Shown in pieces: positions 12,901 through 27,900 of a stretch of DNA of 64,000 nucleotides. The stretch is from Ascaris suum (taxonomy: Eukaryota; Nematoda; Chromadorea; Rhabditida; Ascarididae): NCBI GenBank assembly GCA_013433145.1, contig CM024187.1:19395826-19459825 (forward strand), given 5' to 3'. A program made the translations under genes and the position numbers. The notes below the pieces were generated by a model. That model was not told where the DNA came from. It worked only from the letters and a program-made list of their open reading frames with translations, and ran no database searches. Every line of letters begins with the position of its first letter. Position 1 is the first letter of the stretch.

Positions 12901-15900
12901 CATAAGAACAACCTGGTTAGAGGCAGACAGCTTTCAAAGAATGGAACCTTTATGGATTGCAGGACACTTCTCTTCGTCCCATCCGTCCCAACAATCGTTG
13001 CTACCATCGCACAGCCATGCCGGTATGATGCACTGTGTGGTGCGCCCGCAGTTGATCATTCGTTGACCGAGTGCTTTAACTTCACTGCAGTTCCTTGGCG
13101 CTGAAAGCTGACCGAATAAAATACAGCGTATCAATCAACATAGACAATTCCTCACTTGTATTTCAGTAGGATCTCATTCATTCTCAGTATACTTACTTAA
13201 TCGCAAAGGATGTAAACCCGCTGAAAAAGTAAGAAAGAAGACATATTTTGTTAAAATTCAAGAGTTCGCCGCAGATTTTTCGTATTTGCATAGGAAGTTT
13301 TTCATGCAAATCTACTGTGCAATTTCCCGCTTTTCACGAACTGGAAAAGCAAGCACCCTTGGTAACTCAATACCTTCTTTGGACAATCTAAGCATTTTCC
13401 GAGTGTTTCAAAATGAACTGAATTCAATAAAAAATAAATGGCGAAAAAATCCTTCATACATTCTTTGTCATTTGGTCGCAGAGATTCCCTTAATTCCCCA
13501 TCCCTCCTCAACCTAGCGGCCCAATTTACACATAAATACAGCATGCCACCATCGCAGAATTTAGAAAAAGCAACAACATACGGCACTGCATTTCATCGCT
13601 GGCGTCATTGCAGTCCATTTTAAAATCGCATCGCACACCAATCGGTACACACATCCCACTGTCACATCTGAACACATACAAAATATTTCCTCAAAAATTG
13701 CGTCTGATAAAGCCGTATGCATCACGACTTGGAGACATATAATAAACTAAAGTGTACATGAATGAAGCGAGATTTTCCGGCTAATGAACTTTCGGCTAAT
13801 GAACAGTTGATCGACATGAAATGGAAATTATATTGCCTGTTGGTCAATTTATAAAAACCATACCTATAGCATAAAACCACTATAAATGAGCACAAATGAA
13901 GCTAAAGACGTTCAACGATACATCTTCAACATAACGACTGCAATGTGCTTGTGAAAATTTCCTTACTTCTCAACTCCTCCTATTCTACCGACTCTTTGAA
14001 ATTTGTGCTTCTAAAGTTGGATAATTCAGCAGCAATGATATTTTGGTCATAGAAAGTGAAGAGGCTTAATTGAGAACAATATATGAAAAGAACGACTTAT
14101 CTAACACAATTCTACATGGCATGATAAGTAGTCGTTTCCGCTTTGTAAAAGTGGTATGGTGGGCAAAAATTGAATATGAAAGCATCCATGGCAGCATCTT
14201 CACTTGGTTTTCAGGTAATCATAAAAATTGCTAAGAGAATTCGAACTCCGTGTTTGTATAAGATAATTCAAAGCAAAAATGGTCAAAAACGGCTGGTAAT
14301 GCTCAAATAACACCATAATTTGACCATTTAATCCCTCTGAGTCAGCACTCTACCTAATAACACCGACCAATCCATACAAAACCACTTCTTCGAGACGGAA
14401 AGTGCGAAAACCATGAAACCTCGTGAGTGACGTGATCAGCACAATGAGCATTGAGTCATGGCTCCTACTACTTTTTCAGTTGTCAAAAGTCTCGGATACT
14501 GCTACAAGAAAGGTAATTTTCTGCAATGCCTTAACGGCATTAGTGGCTCCGAATACTAGGAACCCCGAGTTGCACACTCTCCCCAGACCCAAAACGTCCT
14601 TAAGCAACCAGAATTGAATAAGGGAGTGAAGAATGACAGAAAAACTTTACTTGAATTCGTCTTGAGCACAATCACAGTCAACCTCATCCTGATAGTTCTT
14701 GCAGTCATTCACCTTGTCGCATCTCTTCGCCATAGGTATACACAGGCCATTACCACATGGAAAGTAGCCATCTCGACAAATTCTTCTAGCTGCAAAGCAA
14801 TGAATTTCGACGTCTACAACTAATGTTATTGGTAGAAATACATCAAAAATGATAAGCACCAACAATGGCTCGAGCCGAGTGTTCAAGTAACTTGATTGCC
14901 AAAAACGGATATACAATATAATTTTCGTATTTGGTATATTTAGTAATCCTGGCATCATATTGGGGAGCGGCAACTAAACATGGTCACGAGCAAAATATAT
15001 GCATCCATACATATAGATGGAAATGCACGTTTTGAATACTTGTATGCATAGTGAATGTGCAGTTAAGAACAAAAGTCGACTACTTTAGGACGAAACTGAA
15101 TCACAGACCATAGAGCTTCCAAAAGCATTAGCAAGATGTCTGGATTCACCATGGGTATTATTCTTATTCCTCTACTTCGCCCTTCATTTTATGGCTCTCT
15201 CTAATTTTTCATAAATTAGGCCAGAATAAAGTAGCCACTCAACTCTTGAAACTTGCAAGTCACCAAAAAATTATTCAATAAGCTTGAGAAAACTGAATCA
15301 AATATAACGCCAAACGCTGTGATTTGCAAAACAATAAGCCATCAGATCAATCGAGTGATCATCGCGAAGATTTAATCGAATGCATTCAACATTATAAATA
15401 CTCAGATTTGAAATCTCTAAATATGACACTGTCGAGTTCGTTATCATGCTCATAGCACTAATCGAATATTGAAAAATTTTTAAACAACAAACTAGAGACG
15501 ACTTGCATAAATCTCGACAATACATAAGTAGTAGTGACTGTAACGAATAAACACCTTTAGCGAACGGGTATGAAAGTATAGACTTGAATATCACATAGAA
15601 AGCAATAACTAACCACAAAATTCTTGATGTTCGTCTTCTCCTTGTGGACAATCTTTGACCATGTCGCAAGTTTCCTCATATGGTATACATTTACTTCCTC
15701 CGCTACACGCCCATTCATTAAGAGCACATGCAGAAAGAATCTCTGAAAATAAATCCCGTGTCATTTTCTTTCATAATTCCGCAAATAATATCAATTATAT
15801 TTGGATATTCATCGAAGAATTAAGAATGCGATGTCCACAGTTGAGCTGCATTAATTATACAAGAAACTGTGTGTTTAATCTAACTAAGCAGTGAGTATGA

Positions 15901-18900
15901 AAATGAACGAAAAATGAAAATTTAACAACTATTTCGGCTTTGAAAACCACCGAGAAAACTCGTTTGAGCTGTGATTTGCAGCAAAAAAAAATTTTCAAAA
16001 GATGAAAATTGACTTACGACCGCTGCACGTTTTGTTATCAGGATTGAGACGACGTTCGCCATTGCAAGCGCAATGTGGCTTTCCTGTGGCAGTAAGACGG
16101 CATTCGTCCTCACATCCAAGGTCCGTAGTTGTGCACGCATCAAGACCACCTTCAACAATGTTATGGATTGCTTCTTCTCAACTGGTACAATCACAAACTG
16201 TCCCTTCCACAAAGCAGAGCTGAAGTAGAGCCTTTCTCCTCAACAAAACCTCTTCCTGTTAGATTTGTGTTCTGCTACTCGAAACAAGTGCCTCCCCCTT
16301 TCTCAGGAATGAGCTTACGAGTGGTTACATAGTTGTATTATTTCACAAAGCACTAAAAAAGAAATTCGAAACAAAAACTGCAGCACCGCCGCCATAGAAT
16401 ATAATGCATATTGCAATGAAATAAAAAAACAACTGAAGTCAAGCCACAAAAATAACGACCGTCAGGCAGTTGAATGTCATATCTAGAACGCTCTCTTCCA
16501 GTTGGTTGAGGCAACGCTTCAGCAGTTTAGATCCTTTAAATCTAACGCGGAACTTCCCTTGATAGCCTACAATGTGCGATCACTAAGTCAGTGGAAGATC
16601 AAACTGCAATTTAAAATACATTGATCTGGTAGACTGTCCACGGCGACGACACCCATCGGTTGCTCGGTAATATTTGCTCGAAGTGGTCGAGTTTCACCAC
16701 CAGTGAGCTTGTTGACCGCAACAACTGCGTGGTGGATCCAATCAGTGAAGAAAAGCGTATTGCCCAATAGAGACAATCCAAAAGGATGTGCTGGATGGCC
16801 CATAGGGGAAGAATCATTCCCTCTGATAAGAACCTGCAATCATCCCAAATCCCTGGTGGTCCATCTTCAAGCCACCTTCTTTTCAGCAGCAAGAAACCTA
16901 GAAACCAATAGCTCATCAACAGGAAGACAGAAAACTGCATGCAAGGTTCTGTTGGTAGGTGGTACTGATCAGAAGAAATCAATTTTATCACAGACCATCA
17001 AGTGGAGTAAAAACTACTGCGGACTTCAAAGTGTTTTACGTCGGAGCTCGAAGAAGTAATTCCAAAACACTTTATGTAATCCTCATCCAGGGAAAATCAA
17101 GAGGGGAGATCAATGACTAAGCTTTGAAGAAAAAGCCATCACAATATTCCGCTAGCACGCATTATGCAGTTCAAAAGAACACAAGAGGAAGTATGAATGA
17201 ACCTCTCTGTGCTTTCCATTCAAATCGCATCTTTCAATTTTGTCCAATCTCGCATCCGACCAATATAATTTTCGAGCCATGAAGTCAATAGCGATCGCAT
17301 TCGGTGTCCGAATATCTTCCGTAATGATCTTTTCCTTGAAACAATTCATAATGAAATATTACGTTTGAATTGCTATCATTGAATTAACTAACCATCAAAT
17401 CATATAAGCAGCTGATGCAAAATGAAGTTTATGCAAGAGAAAGCAAAGAGTGATCATACAAGGTCAAGCGATAAAAACTACAAAAGATATTTCCATTGCG
17501 TTTGCAAGATCTGCAACTGCAAAAAAGTAGAAAAACACACGGATTATGAACGTATAAAACCTCGGGATTTAAGTGTGTACTGCAGACACGAGGATTAGGA
17601 ATATCAAAGGGAGAGGTACTCATAAATACTCATAATTGGAATATTCGTCAGATACTCACAGAAAGATAGAGCGCTTTGTAAAATTCATAACACTGGAAAA
17701 AGATATATGCATGTCAGAGAAAAGTTATGAAGACAGTATGCATCAAAGGTTGTGAGAAGTTAAATCAGTGAAAGATACGTGAAGGTTGAACTAGTTGTAG
17801 TTCCTGGAAAATATTTAGCTCGTGAGCTTATGAAGTTCTTCAGCGTCAAACCTCCTCGGATAGACCGCTTTTAGGTCATGAAGTTGTGGCTTTCCGAACA
17901 CTGAGTCAGTTAGAACTTTGATCAGGATTCCTGTTTTCCAGGAGCACCGAAAGTGCAAATTCGTCTCCTTCTTTGAGTCCAAAAGAAAACCGCGCCCGTA
18001 ATCTTTTGTTCACTTTGCTCAGTGAAAGGCACGGCGTGAAGCTTCGGTAAGAAACAAAAGCATGCTATTTAATTTCAAAAAGTCTATAAGATCAGAGGCG
18101 AACACGATCGGTACCACAAAAAAAGATCAAAAGCAGATGAAAAGCCCCTTATTTTAGGCTACAGTAGAAGCATATTGTGTAGTTTGCACGCGAATGGGAC
18201 GGAAAACCATGTGGATAAAAGCTTGCCACTTCGTCATATTCTTTCTCCTCGACTTACGGCACCGTAGGCAAAAATTTGGAAACCAACAAAAGGTAAGTGC
18301 TATTTATTGCTGGTATTTGGAGCACCGAAAATGGCAGCCTCGAAACTGGACTTTCGTAGATTTTCGGGTCTATGAATTTCGGCGACCTTCATTTCCTCGG
18401 CTCCGAATATAAAAAGGAGGCAGAACTCGCACCTCGCCGCATTCTATGATTTTTTTTTCGCTCAGATTTCAGCAAGTCGCATAAACAAATAAATGGGAGC
18501 TAATTTTCACCATGGAAAGCCTGTCAGACTGATGATTCACCTATGTGAGGAAGTAACAACTGATCAAACACTAAATACAGCTCTCATTAAAAAATGAAAA
18601 CAGTTTATAGCAATAGTTGAATTTCAAAAAGCAAAAGAAACGAACTCTGCCGTAACCGCTGAAAAATGCTTTCTCGATACTCGGACTATCGTCTCTCCAG
18701 TTGGTGAAGAAAATTGTCCTGCAAAAATGCTTTTCTAAATATGTCCACGAAACTGGCATCCTCAACTTCCACCTACTATATCAACACTTTCTTTGTCAGA
18801 GAATAATCACTCAACTTGGACGTTACTAAGCTCAGAAAAGTTCTTACCTACACGAACGTTGCCATACTTTTAGTAAACATACGACTGTTGTGGATTATTG

Positions 18901-21900
18901 CAACATTTTCGCTTTTTATTCCAACACATTCCAAAAAGAAGTCTACTTTCAATTTTAAAATAGCATTATTTGATAGTAGCGAAAACTGTGTACATTAGGC
19001 AAGGATCGACGGCAATTCCACGCGGATTGTCCGATTTGGAGAGACGAAGAAGCGCAGTTGGTTTCTTCGGATAGGCGGATTTGTCGTACTCGGCGAGAGA
19101 GACCCGCATGATCGCATGTTCGCTGAGTGACGTGAAGTAGAGATCGCGATGATGAAAATCGAAAGCCAGTCCCTCCACCGAACCGACATCTGCAGTCGTG
19201 TTCAATAATCCACAAAGTAGAGCTGAGTTAAATTTTAACCTTTATTTTAAGAACTTTTAACCCACAAAATAAAGGCCGAAAGTGCAAAGACTGATGGTAT
19301 CAATTAGTGGGATCAATTGATAAAATCAATTGATAAAACCACGTTCTTCTCTCAGAGTTCAAAAATACACAATTTCCAATCCGCAGCATTTCGAAGGTTC
19401 CCTGGAAAAACTTGTTGGTCATGGCTGCACTAGTCTTCAGCCAGCCAGACGTTCCGACCAAGAAGCAGTGGCCGAGACCATAGTAACAAGCACCCAGAAT
19501 AAAAGAAAGCCACTTCAAATGAAAGATAACGACGGAGTACTGCATACTTCCGACAACGGTGATGGCAGATGAGCCGTCATACGAGACCGATTGAATCCTC
19601 TTAAGGTGGATGTCACTGAATATGAGACGCGACCTCTCCTTATCCACTGTTAAAGCGACCGCATTCCGAATTAATGCAGGCTTTTGAATCTAAACAAACT
19701 GCCGTTTAATTCATCAATGTTTCAATTCGACAGCAGCAATAAATGCTGCAAGGTATCGCTGTAATCCATGCAGTATTTGCTGCATTTCATAAAATGGTGC
19801 GAAATGACCAGAAAATTGAAAGGGCTCATCTTAGCTGCATATTTGAAGAAACAATAGAGCAACTCTCAAAACGGGTTTCTCGCACTTCAGGAAAAGGAAT
19901 CTGACAAGAGAAATCAACAAGACCTACTTTTCTCAAGCATTGCAATCCTCGAAATTATACTGATGGAGAACTCTTCACAGAATGCCCACAGCAGATAAAG
20001 AAGATGGCAACAACGATATGAACCAGAATGTCTGCAGCGATGCTAGGATAGTAGTAATAAGCGAGAATGATGGTAAGAATGCTACCTTAACGAATCATTC
20101 TAAAGCGTCCTCCAATAACCTTAAGCCTGGCCTTATATTCATTTTCTATCGAAAGTGAAAAAAAAGCAATGAATAGAATAGTACTCACTTTTTTCACACC
20201 TACAAACTCCAATGATAACCAATAATCAGGAATGATTAGTTTCGGAAGTTTTTTACTTCGAATAATGGTAGAGCATACGAGGACTAGGGGTAACATATGG
20301 TGCCATATCTTCATTAGCGCTGACTTAGCAATATTTAGTAAGAAGCATAATGAATACTTTGGTGTTGCAAACTGCATTTTTAAATCGCGTTAAAAGGTAT
20401 GCGAAAAAAAAAACGCGAAGAGAAGACCAAGAGTATAGACTAGGATACAGACAAGGATGAGTTTAAACGAAAAGGAACGATATGAATTTTCCCAAGGAGG
20501 AGAGAACTTCAATTTTCGTCATCTCTGAATTCATACTGGAAGTTTCCCTGCCGTAGACATTTTTTGAATGCATGCATTATAGCATGTGCAAAATATCAGG
20601 AATAAAGGCCTATCAAGAAACGGCACCGGTTTGAAGGCAGCGTTGTATGTCGTCGAGCGTCCGCCAATCCAAGTAGTAAATTCAATGGAACGACCACGCG
20701 AGAACGCAATGAACGTGTTGTGTTCTGAAAGATTCACCTATTTATTACAAAATGACTGCTCATCTCATATCCATCGAAGAGCAACTTAAAGTAATCACTT
20801 TATAAACTGGCATATTTAATCAAACAAGTAAAAATGTTTTCATTGGTAAAAATAAATCCACATTTGATGGGCATGTCCTCCTTATTCTTACACAACTTCT
20901 AATTTTCTAATGCTGCAATAATAAGCAGTATGAAGCAATTCGTTAGGTTATAAGGCTGTTTGTAGAACTAATGCCAACGAGTCACTCAGAAAAATGACCC
21001 GGGATTACTTTTGCAGCTAGCGAGTCGCTCACTCAAACAGCAACACATGAAATGATGATTAAATATGCAACCATATGATTCCTTTTGAGTAAACAAGAAG
21101 CTAAAAATTTACAGCTAAATAATGCTTACGCTCGCAGTTTTTGCCGTCGTTGGCAAGAACGCCGAAAGGACACGCACACTGCAATCGGCCCGCACCCATG
21201 AAGAAACACAGCCGTGCACAGCCACCATTATTTTCAGCGCATTTGTTGTCCACTGCAAATTACGCCACCTCACAGGTTCCAATAGGGAATGCTGCACAGA
21301 TGGGGAGGAGGTATCAGTGAAGTTATTTACATCTGTCACCGTGCATAGAAGGCAACAAGATACAGAACCCGCAAGAGAATCTATTCGATCCCACATTTCG
21401 GGATTGCATTCCTATCATCGCTCAAGATTTACGGACGTCAGATTACTGGCTGTTCATTTGGCCGACATCATCTTCGATTAGAGGCAAATACAGGTAACAA
21501 CGTCGAAGAAAAGCGATCTCAGAGGACTACTGACGCAAAGCAAGCGCTCAATAAAGTCACGAAAAATCTCGGTACAGCTCACTGTGGCATTACCACACCT
21601 GCATCATATTCACAACACACGTATAATGCGAAACACAAAGTAGCCCAAATGATAACATTTCCATGTACAACTTTGCCTAACTTCCATAATGATAACAAAA
21701 TTTACCAAGGGCGATATTCACTGTACCTAAAGCTCCAGCACATGGAAATGGAAATGTTATCTGTTCAATACCGAATTATTTAACTCGTAACATCGAACAG
21801 TCTTTCACTCCGGCAACTCCTCAGACATCGAAAGCTAGAGAAAATCACAGCCGGAATGCATAGGTTACGTAATTCAAGAAACAACTACTTTAAAGTCGAA

Positions 21901-24900
21901 AACAAATACTCGCCTGCATGAGCGTCTTTATCATAGAACAAAACATCGAAGATAGCAGACATGATTGTTCGACGTCGTATCTTAGATGCTTGGCTATAAG
22001 AACCACCCACGAGGCGTCGTTCTGCTATTTCCCATGCTCCACCTTGCCTGGATACTTTTAAAATTGATATTGCTATCGGAAAAAACACTTTAAACAACAG
22101 TGAGGTTGCCTGGAACCTTATTCTTGATTTGGAATCATTTGTGCTAAAATTTACATTCACTTCATGAAAAACAAACCTAAATACATCTAAATGTACTGTG
22201 TTATCGTGAGAAATGTCAGCCATTTCTTAATTAATGAAAGATTGGCAACGTTCTCCTCCATCATACCTTTCATACGCAAAAAACTAAACGAGAAAAGCTG
22301 CTCTGAGTAAAAAATCAAATGATCAAGTTATGATATACAAGAAAATTAACTCTGGAAAGGGATTAAAAATCGCTAAAGCATAAATTGAGGAGAAAATGTT
22401 GCAAAATGGAAAGAAGAAGAGATATGATTTTATGGTGCATTACGGCAACTTCTTTTTGGTGTAACATTTTATGAAATAGCAATATTTCATTATTCCGTAT
22501 TAATTTCATTCAACGATCCTGGAGGTGAAGAAAGCAGCAAGTGATAGAAAATGTTGGGGCTAAGCTTGAAGAGCTGTTGCACCTGATCACCTGTATGCAT
22601 AATAGACGGCCTCCTTGCTGTATGCCAATGATACAGCAGCAGCGTCAAGTTTGAAGAGCTCTACCTGAAACGAGCGTAAAATAGTTTGATCTACTACTTC
22701 TTTGGTGTTTCCACTTCAAAAATTCACTGACGGCTTGCTCAGTTTGACATATTTTTCTTCCATCCTTTAGTTCTAATACCCCCCCCCCCCCCCAGTCCAT
22801 ATCGCCTCCTGATTTCTCCATAGTGTATGTACTCCGCACATCTACTTCTAGTCTAATTACCGTCGCATAATGCGATTTGGGACGGCGAAACCTTGCGACC
22901 ATATTTCCTTCAACTGATCGGATTGCATAACATATTTTTATATTACACTGAGTGCTCACAGTGCCCTGAAAAAAGCCGATTTATGTTTGCCCCCACTCCT
23001 TCCGGTGCAGAAATTTTGATAATCTTTTCTTAAAAAATCAGTTATTAGCATATATTCGCATATAAAATCCAAAAGCCACATTTTTCTCACATCGACCTAT
23101 CTCGAATTTCCATGTGCAAACATGATGGCATCTTTAAGCCCCTATAACTCAAAAACGAGATGATCTATTCGACCTATTCGAACAAACAGACAATAGGGGG
23201 GTACCACTTTATGAAAATAGTATTGATCGAAGTTTTCAGTATACCGTATTGAGAATGTTCAACAGAAGAACAAAGGCGCAAGTTTTTCGAAACTTAATGA
23301 AATGAAAAGAAAAGAGATATAAGCAAGAATCGAAGAAACCAACCAACTGACGACCATCATAATCGACGCATTCCACTGCAACTGCATTCACATCACAGAA
23401 GCAAATTCGTTTGTCCGCTAGATTCAGCGTTGTATCGGTAATATTGTGACGGGAAAATATTAGAACGGCAGATGAACCGTCCAGTCGGCTTCTATTTATG
23501 CCTGATGAAGTCACCCAGAAAAGATATCTAGAAAGGACAACATACAGCGGCACTCTAAATACTTTCTCATATTATTCACCAGCTTGCAATATTCATATAT
23601 TTCACTCGTTACTGGTTAACTGCGTTGAAAGTCCCTTATTTTAGATCAAAGTCATGCCAGCCTACTGTAGCTAAACACCAACTGCTTTACATCACAGCGC
23701 TCGAGTGCTATAGACTATTTCAGCTTGTAATTCCACAGCGGCCTTGAAATTTAAAATCGACATGAATTCCGCGTCCGAGTCCAGCTTTCAAGAGGATATC
23801 GAAACTATTTGAAACGAAGTAAAAAAGAAACCCTTCACTAGCGTCCACTTGCAGCAAAGAAGGAACTGAATCGCTCTCTTGTACAACGATAAGTTTCTGA
23901 GTGGAATCTCCATGATCGAGCACCTCAACTATACCACTCATTGATTGCCCTGGCTGTTGTGACGCAACGTAGACATTGCCTGTAAAAAAAGCGAAATACT
24001 TTCAGCTGCAAAAGATGCACAAAAACGTAGAGGAATGGTGGAACAGTTTGGTGTGAAACTCCCAATATTCTTCATAAATACGAAACAGCAAATAACTGGT
24101 GATAAACAAAAGTTTTTTCATTGAGAGAACAATAAATCCCAACAAAACTATCCTCTCAAAGAAAAAGTTGTCAGCGAATTGTTTTTGTCAATACGGAAGG
24201 GAACTATTCCCACTGAAGAAAAAAGTAGTCCATGGCATGCACCCATATGATTTTGCCTTCAAACTTTGATCAAAAAAATGAAGAAAGATGATGAAAAGTT
24301 GTGCAAATGATGTACCGGTAACCCAGTCGACGGCGACCGATATAAGCTTCGCCATACCACCATCCAGTATAAGCCTGGCTCCTGTTGAGTCCCGATTGCA
24401 CGCCCACAATTCATTTTTCTCGCTATCGATCAAATAAATCTGAACAATGATTGACGATAAACTTCCTTAGTAGAAATTGACCCGTTTCATTAAGGCCCGG
24501 CAGGTGGTGGCCTCATTTGATCTAAATTTCTCTTGCGAATTCCAAAAAAAAAACTATTTAACCCATAGAAGAAACTTATGCTGCACAGGAAAGCACTTTC
24601 GACCACACAGCAGGACCCAGCAAAACCTAGGGACATCACAAACTCCCTGATCACCAGACCCTTAAAACACCGTATTATTTAGAAAATATCAGGAGGAGCT
24701 ACAAGCAATCGCCTTTTATAAACGTTCACCTACTGTGCTTCGCTTCCGCTAAATACGGAAGCCGCCAAATTGCTCTTCAGTAAACATCGAGCTTCAAAGA
24801 CCCTTAAATGATGAAAATGGGATACTGAAAGCTAAACGCTTAGGTGGATAGAGATTCCAGTACTCACGTAGGCCCTGCCAAAAAAAGGGCGCAGGAGGGT

Positions 24901-27900
24901 CAAATCCAAAAGATATCGGATAAATGTTTCTGTTGTCGTCATTATAACCGATTCTCTTTAAATATTTTCGCCTAGAAGGTCTGAAGCCAGCGTAACAATA
25001 CCCTACAGATTAGGATTAGGATCTGCAAAATGTTAGACATCGACGGAAAAGATCGCATTCGGAGGCACTTTTGACGATATATATCGAAAGACGGTGCCCA
25101 AAGAGCCTAAAACTCCCAACACCCCTCGACAAAGATCTATTCAAAGGCAATTCAACTCGAAACCACTACAGCACAACTCTTTTCAAGAAGACATTGCGAT
25201 CTACTCTACCTCTAAAGGATAACTTTGCTGTGTATCCTTGTGTTCTTATCCACATGTTTTTGCATGTTTTCCCCACTTCAGGACGTTGAAATAAAGTTGA
25301 AAAAAGCAAGACAAAAACTATAATAACGGAAGTTTAGCGCTGAACACTACTGTCGGATGAAGTAAATAAATCAGCTTCGCTGAAGAGATCCAGAGCTTGA
25401 ATATTTTACGAACGACTTCTCGCAATCGGTTTCCCAAAGACAACAAAATCAGGCGGCAAAAGTCAGTAATCACTGAATTCTTATCATCTCTCCCTTAGCC
25501 CGATTAGAGCATGCGAAATCCCAATTCAGCATATAGGCAGAAAGAAAAACATGGGCGCGTCGTGAAGTTGGAGCGGAAGCATCAACTAGCACGCGGATGG
25601 GAGCCGTTGCCCGACCACGCTTCTAATGGAATGGAACAGTCAAGTTCATCAATAGTAGTTCTTGCGGTGAAGAGCACGAATAGCAGACCCATGTGAAGAA
25701 CTCAGCAATGTGCCTTTAGTAAAACAAAGAGGACAGAAAAACCAGCCTGCTCACGACGGGCATCGGCGGCGATAAAACTCGGTTTGGAAGGTACCAAAGG
25801 AGATACCGAAATCAGCTCAGCTGAAGAAGCGTTCGCTGCAGCCCCTTCCGCACTCAACGCCTTCAAACCGCTTTTCTCGTCCGTAAATAAGAGCATTTGA
25901 TGCACGCCTGTTGTAAACAAGATAATAAGAATGACAAAACGCTTTCAAATAATATGTGCCGGTAATACCTTAAAAAATCTCCTCGTGAAGGTGAAACAAA
26001 GGGAAAAAACACATCAATTCATACACCGTTCCGAGGAAGACGTGAAATCGTTCACCATAACAAACGCAACTCGAAAGCTCATGTTAATTGCTTTTCGAGT
26101 GGACACACCACATATTCTAAGTTTTCCACTTAATGATCCCATTAACATGGCGCTGGAAAAACCCTTTCTGGTATTGATAATTTATCAGGGAGGTGATACA
26201 TAGATAGATATAAAAACGATAAGCGTAATTTTTTGAGTAATGCATTTGGCTGATCTTCGAAAAATACACCGTCGTACCCACGACTGAGTCATTAAACTTC
26301 ATATTTTTCAAGTCGATTTCCACAAGTTCAACGAGTGATTGAGACTTTGGCGCTCAGATATGCGCCACGACATTGCATGAAAATGTTCGTGGAATATTGT
26401 GTTAAGCACTTTTTTAAACAAATAGCTGAGCTGATGCTTTTGGGACGAAAGCTTTTTGGTGAGTAATGAGTAAGCTTTAAGAGAGACGAAAATATTTCTG
26501 CATTATGATTCCACGAACAATCACCTCTAATGTGATTTCTATAAACTTGTTGATATGAGATTTCTCCCCTCTCCCTAGAAAGCTCTCACTGAAACAAAGA
26601 GCTCCTCTTGAAGAATAGGAAAATGGAAGACTCATTTTTAATAGTCTCCTTTCTGCATAAAAATCCTTTCTCGAAAAGAAGATCACTTTTGAGCAGATAA
26701 TCCCTTCGAATAGAATCCGTTCTTTCTCGAAACAAGAGAGAAAAAGAAGATCCTTATCCCCTATCGAAGAAAGATAAAAATTTGAAATATGCGTGTTCTT
26801 CACTTCAGAATCACTTCTAAAAGGACTCAGCAACTGACCATTAAACTTCATACCTTCACAATCATTCCGTTCGTTGTTATAGTCGTAGCCGGCCGCACAG
26901 AACGGTTTCGTCGCGATGGAAGATACACGCAAGCAGAAATGGGCACCCGATTTGCATGTCCATTTTCTCTCTGCGATGAAAATACTTGGCTAGATTTCGA
27001 TAAGAAAATATCATTGCATATTACGTCATATTTTGTGGGAGACAAGTCTAAGGACACCAAACTTATACAAAAGTCCAACCAATACGCAAATTACATCCCG
27101 AAACTGCACAATACGTAGCCTTTTGTTGAAGAACCTTCTCTTACATCATATGTTAAAAAACAAACTTTCAGGAATATTGATATCAGATAAACAGTAGAGT
27201 ATAAAAATGCATGGTTATCGTTAATTTAGTTATAGTCATAACTGAAGACTATAGAAAGTGAACGGTGAAATGGCGAAGTATAACAACTGACCATCGAGTA
27301 TTTGCGGAAGATCTCTATCGAGCGCAGTCATCGCAACCAAATCGGATGTATTCGGACGCAAGAGACGTTTCGAAGTCCTATGAATTCAATTACGCAATAA
27401 ACAGACCATTTGGTTAATCCTTTTCAATAATTCTTTCTTCATATTTATTCATAGACAACTCAACATCAGTGTGTTTCAGTGTGTAAGAAATATGCGTTTA
27501 GAACAAATGCTCTATGTGGAAGAATGGAATTCATTTGAAAATTCACCCTTAGATAAATATTGAACGTCCTATTACTTTGCAAATGCTTGATTTAGAAACC
27601 CACAAAACAATAAACAAATAAACCCACCCCTCTGAAAGCTTTCATAAGTGAATAGAACTGAGCATATCGAGCGGAAACGATGACAATTGTACAACTAACA
27701 ACCCATTAGCAATTTTTAACAGCACATTTGCAATTTTCACTCTTCTCGTTTACTGACTGAAGAGCATCCAAAAATAGAAAGCAGTTTCTAAATCTACTTC
27801 TATCGAAATTTTTGCATCTTTATTTATATGTATTTGTTGAGACAAGCAACTTATTGCGTGTTGCATTTCTCAAATCTTGCAAGGACAAAAGAATACAACA

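Noticed and set aside
18194..18412. Plus-strand 72-residue frame with Trp/Arg-rich sequence
   Set aside because: No recognisable domain, promoter or splice partner; probably random.
20087..20160. Possible exon [17 protein letters not shown] between exons 49 and 50
   Set aside because: Exon 49 joins exon 50 directly in phase 0 with the expected propeller sequence; this stretch has no matching phase or motif.
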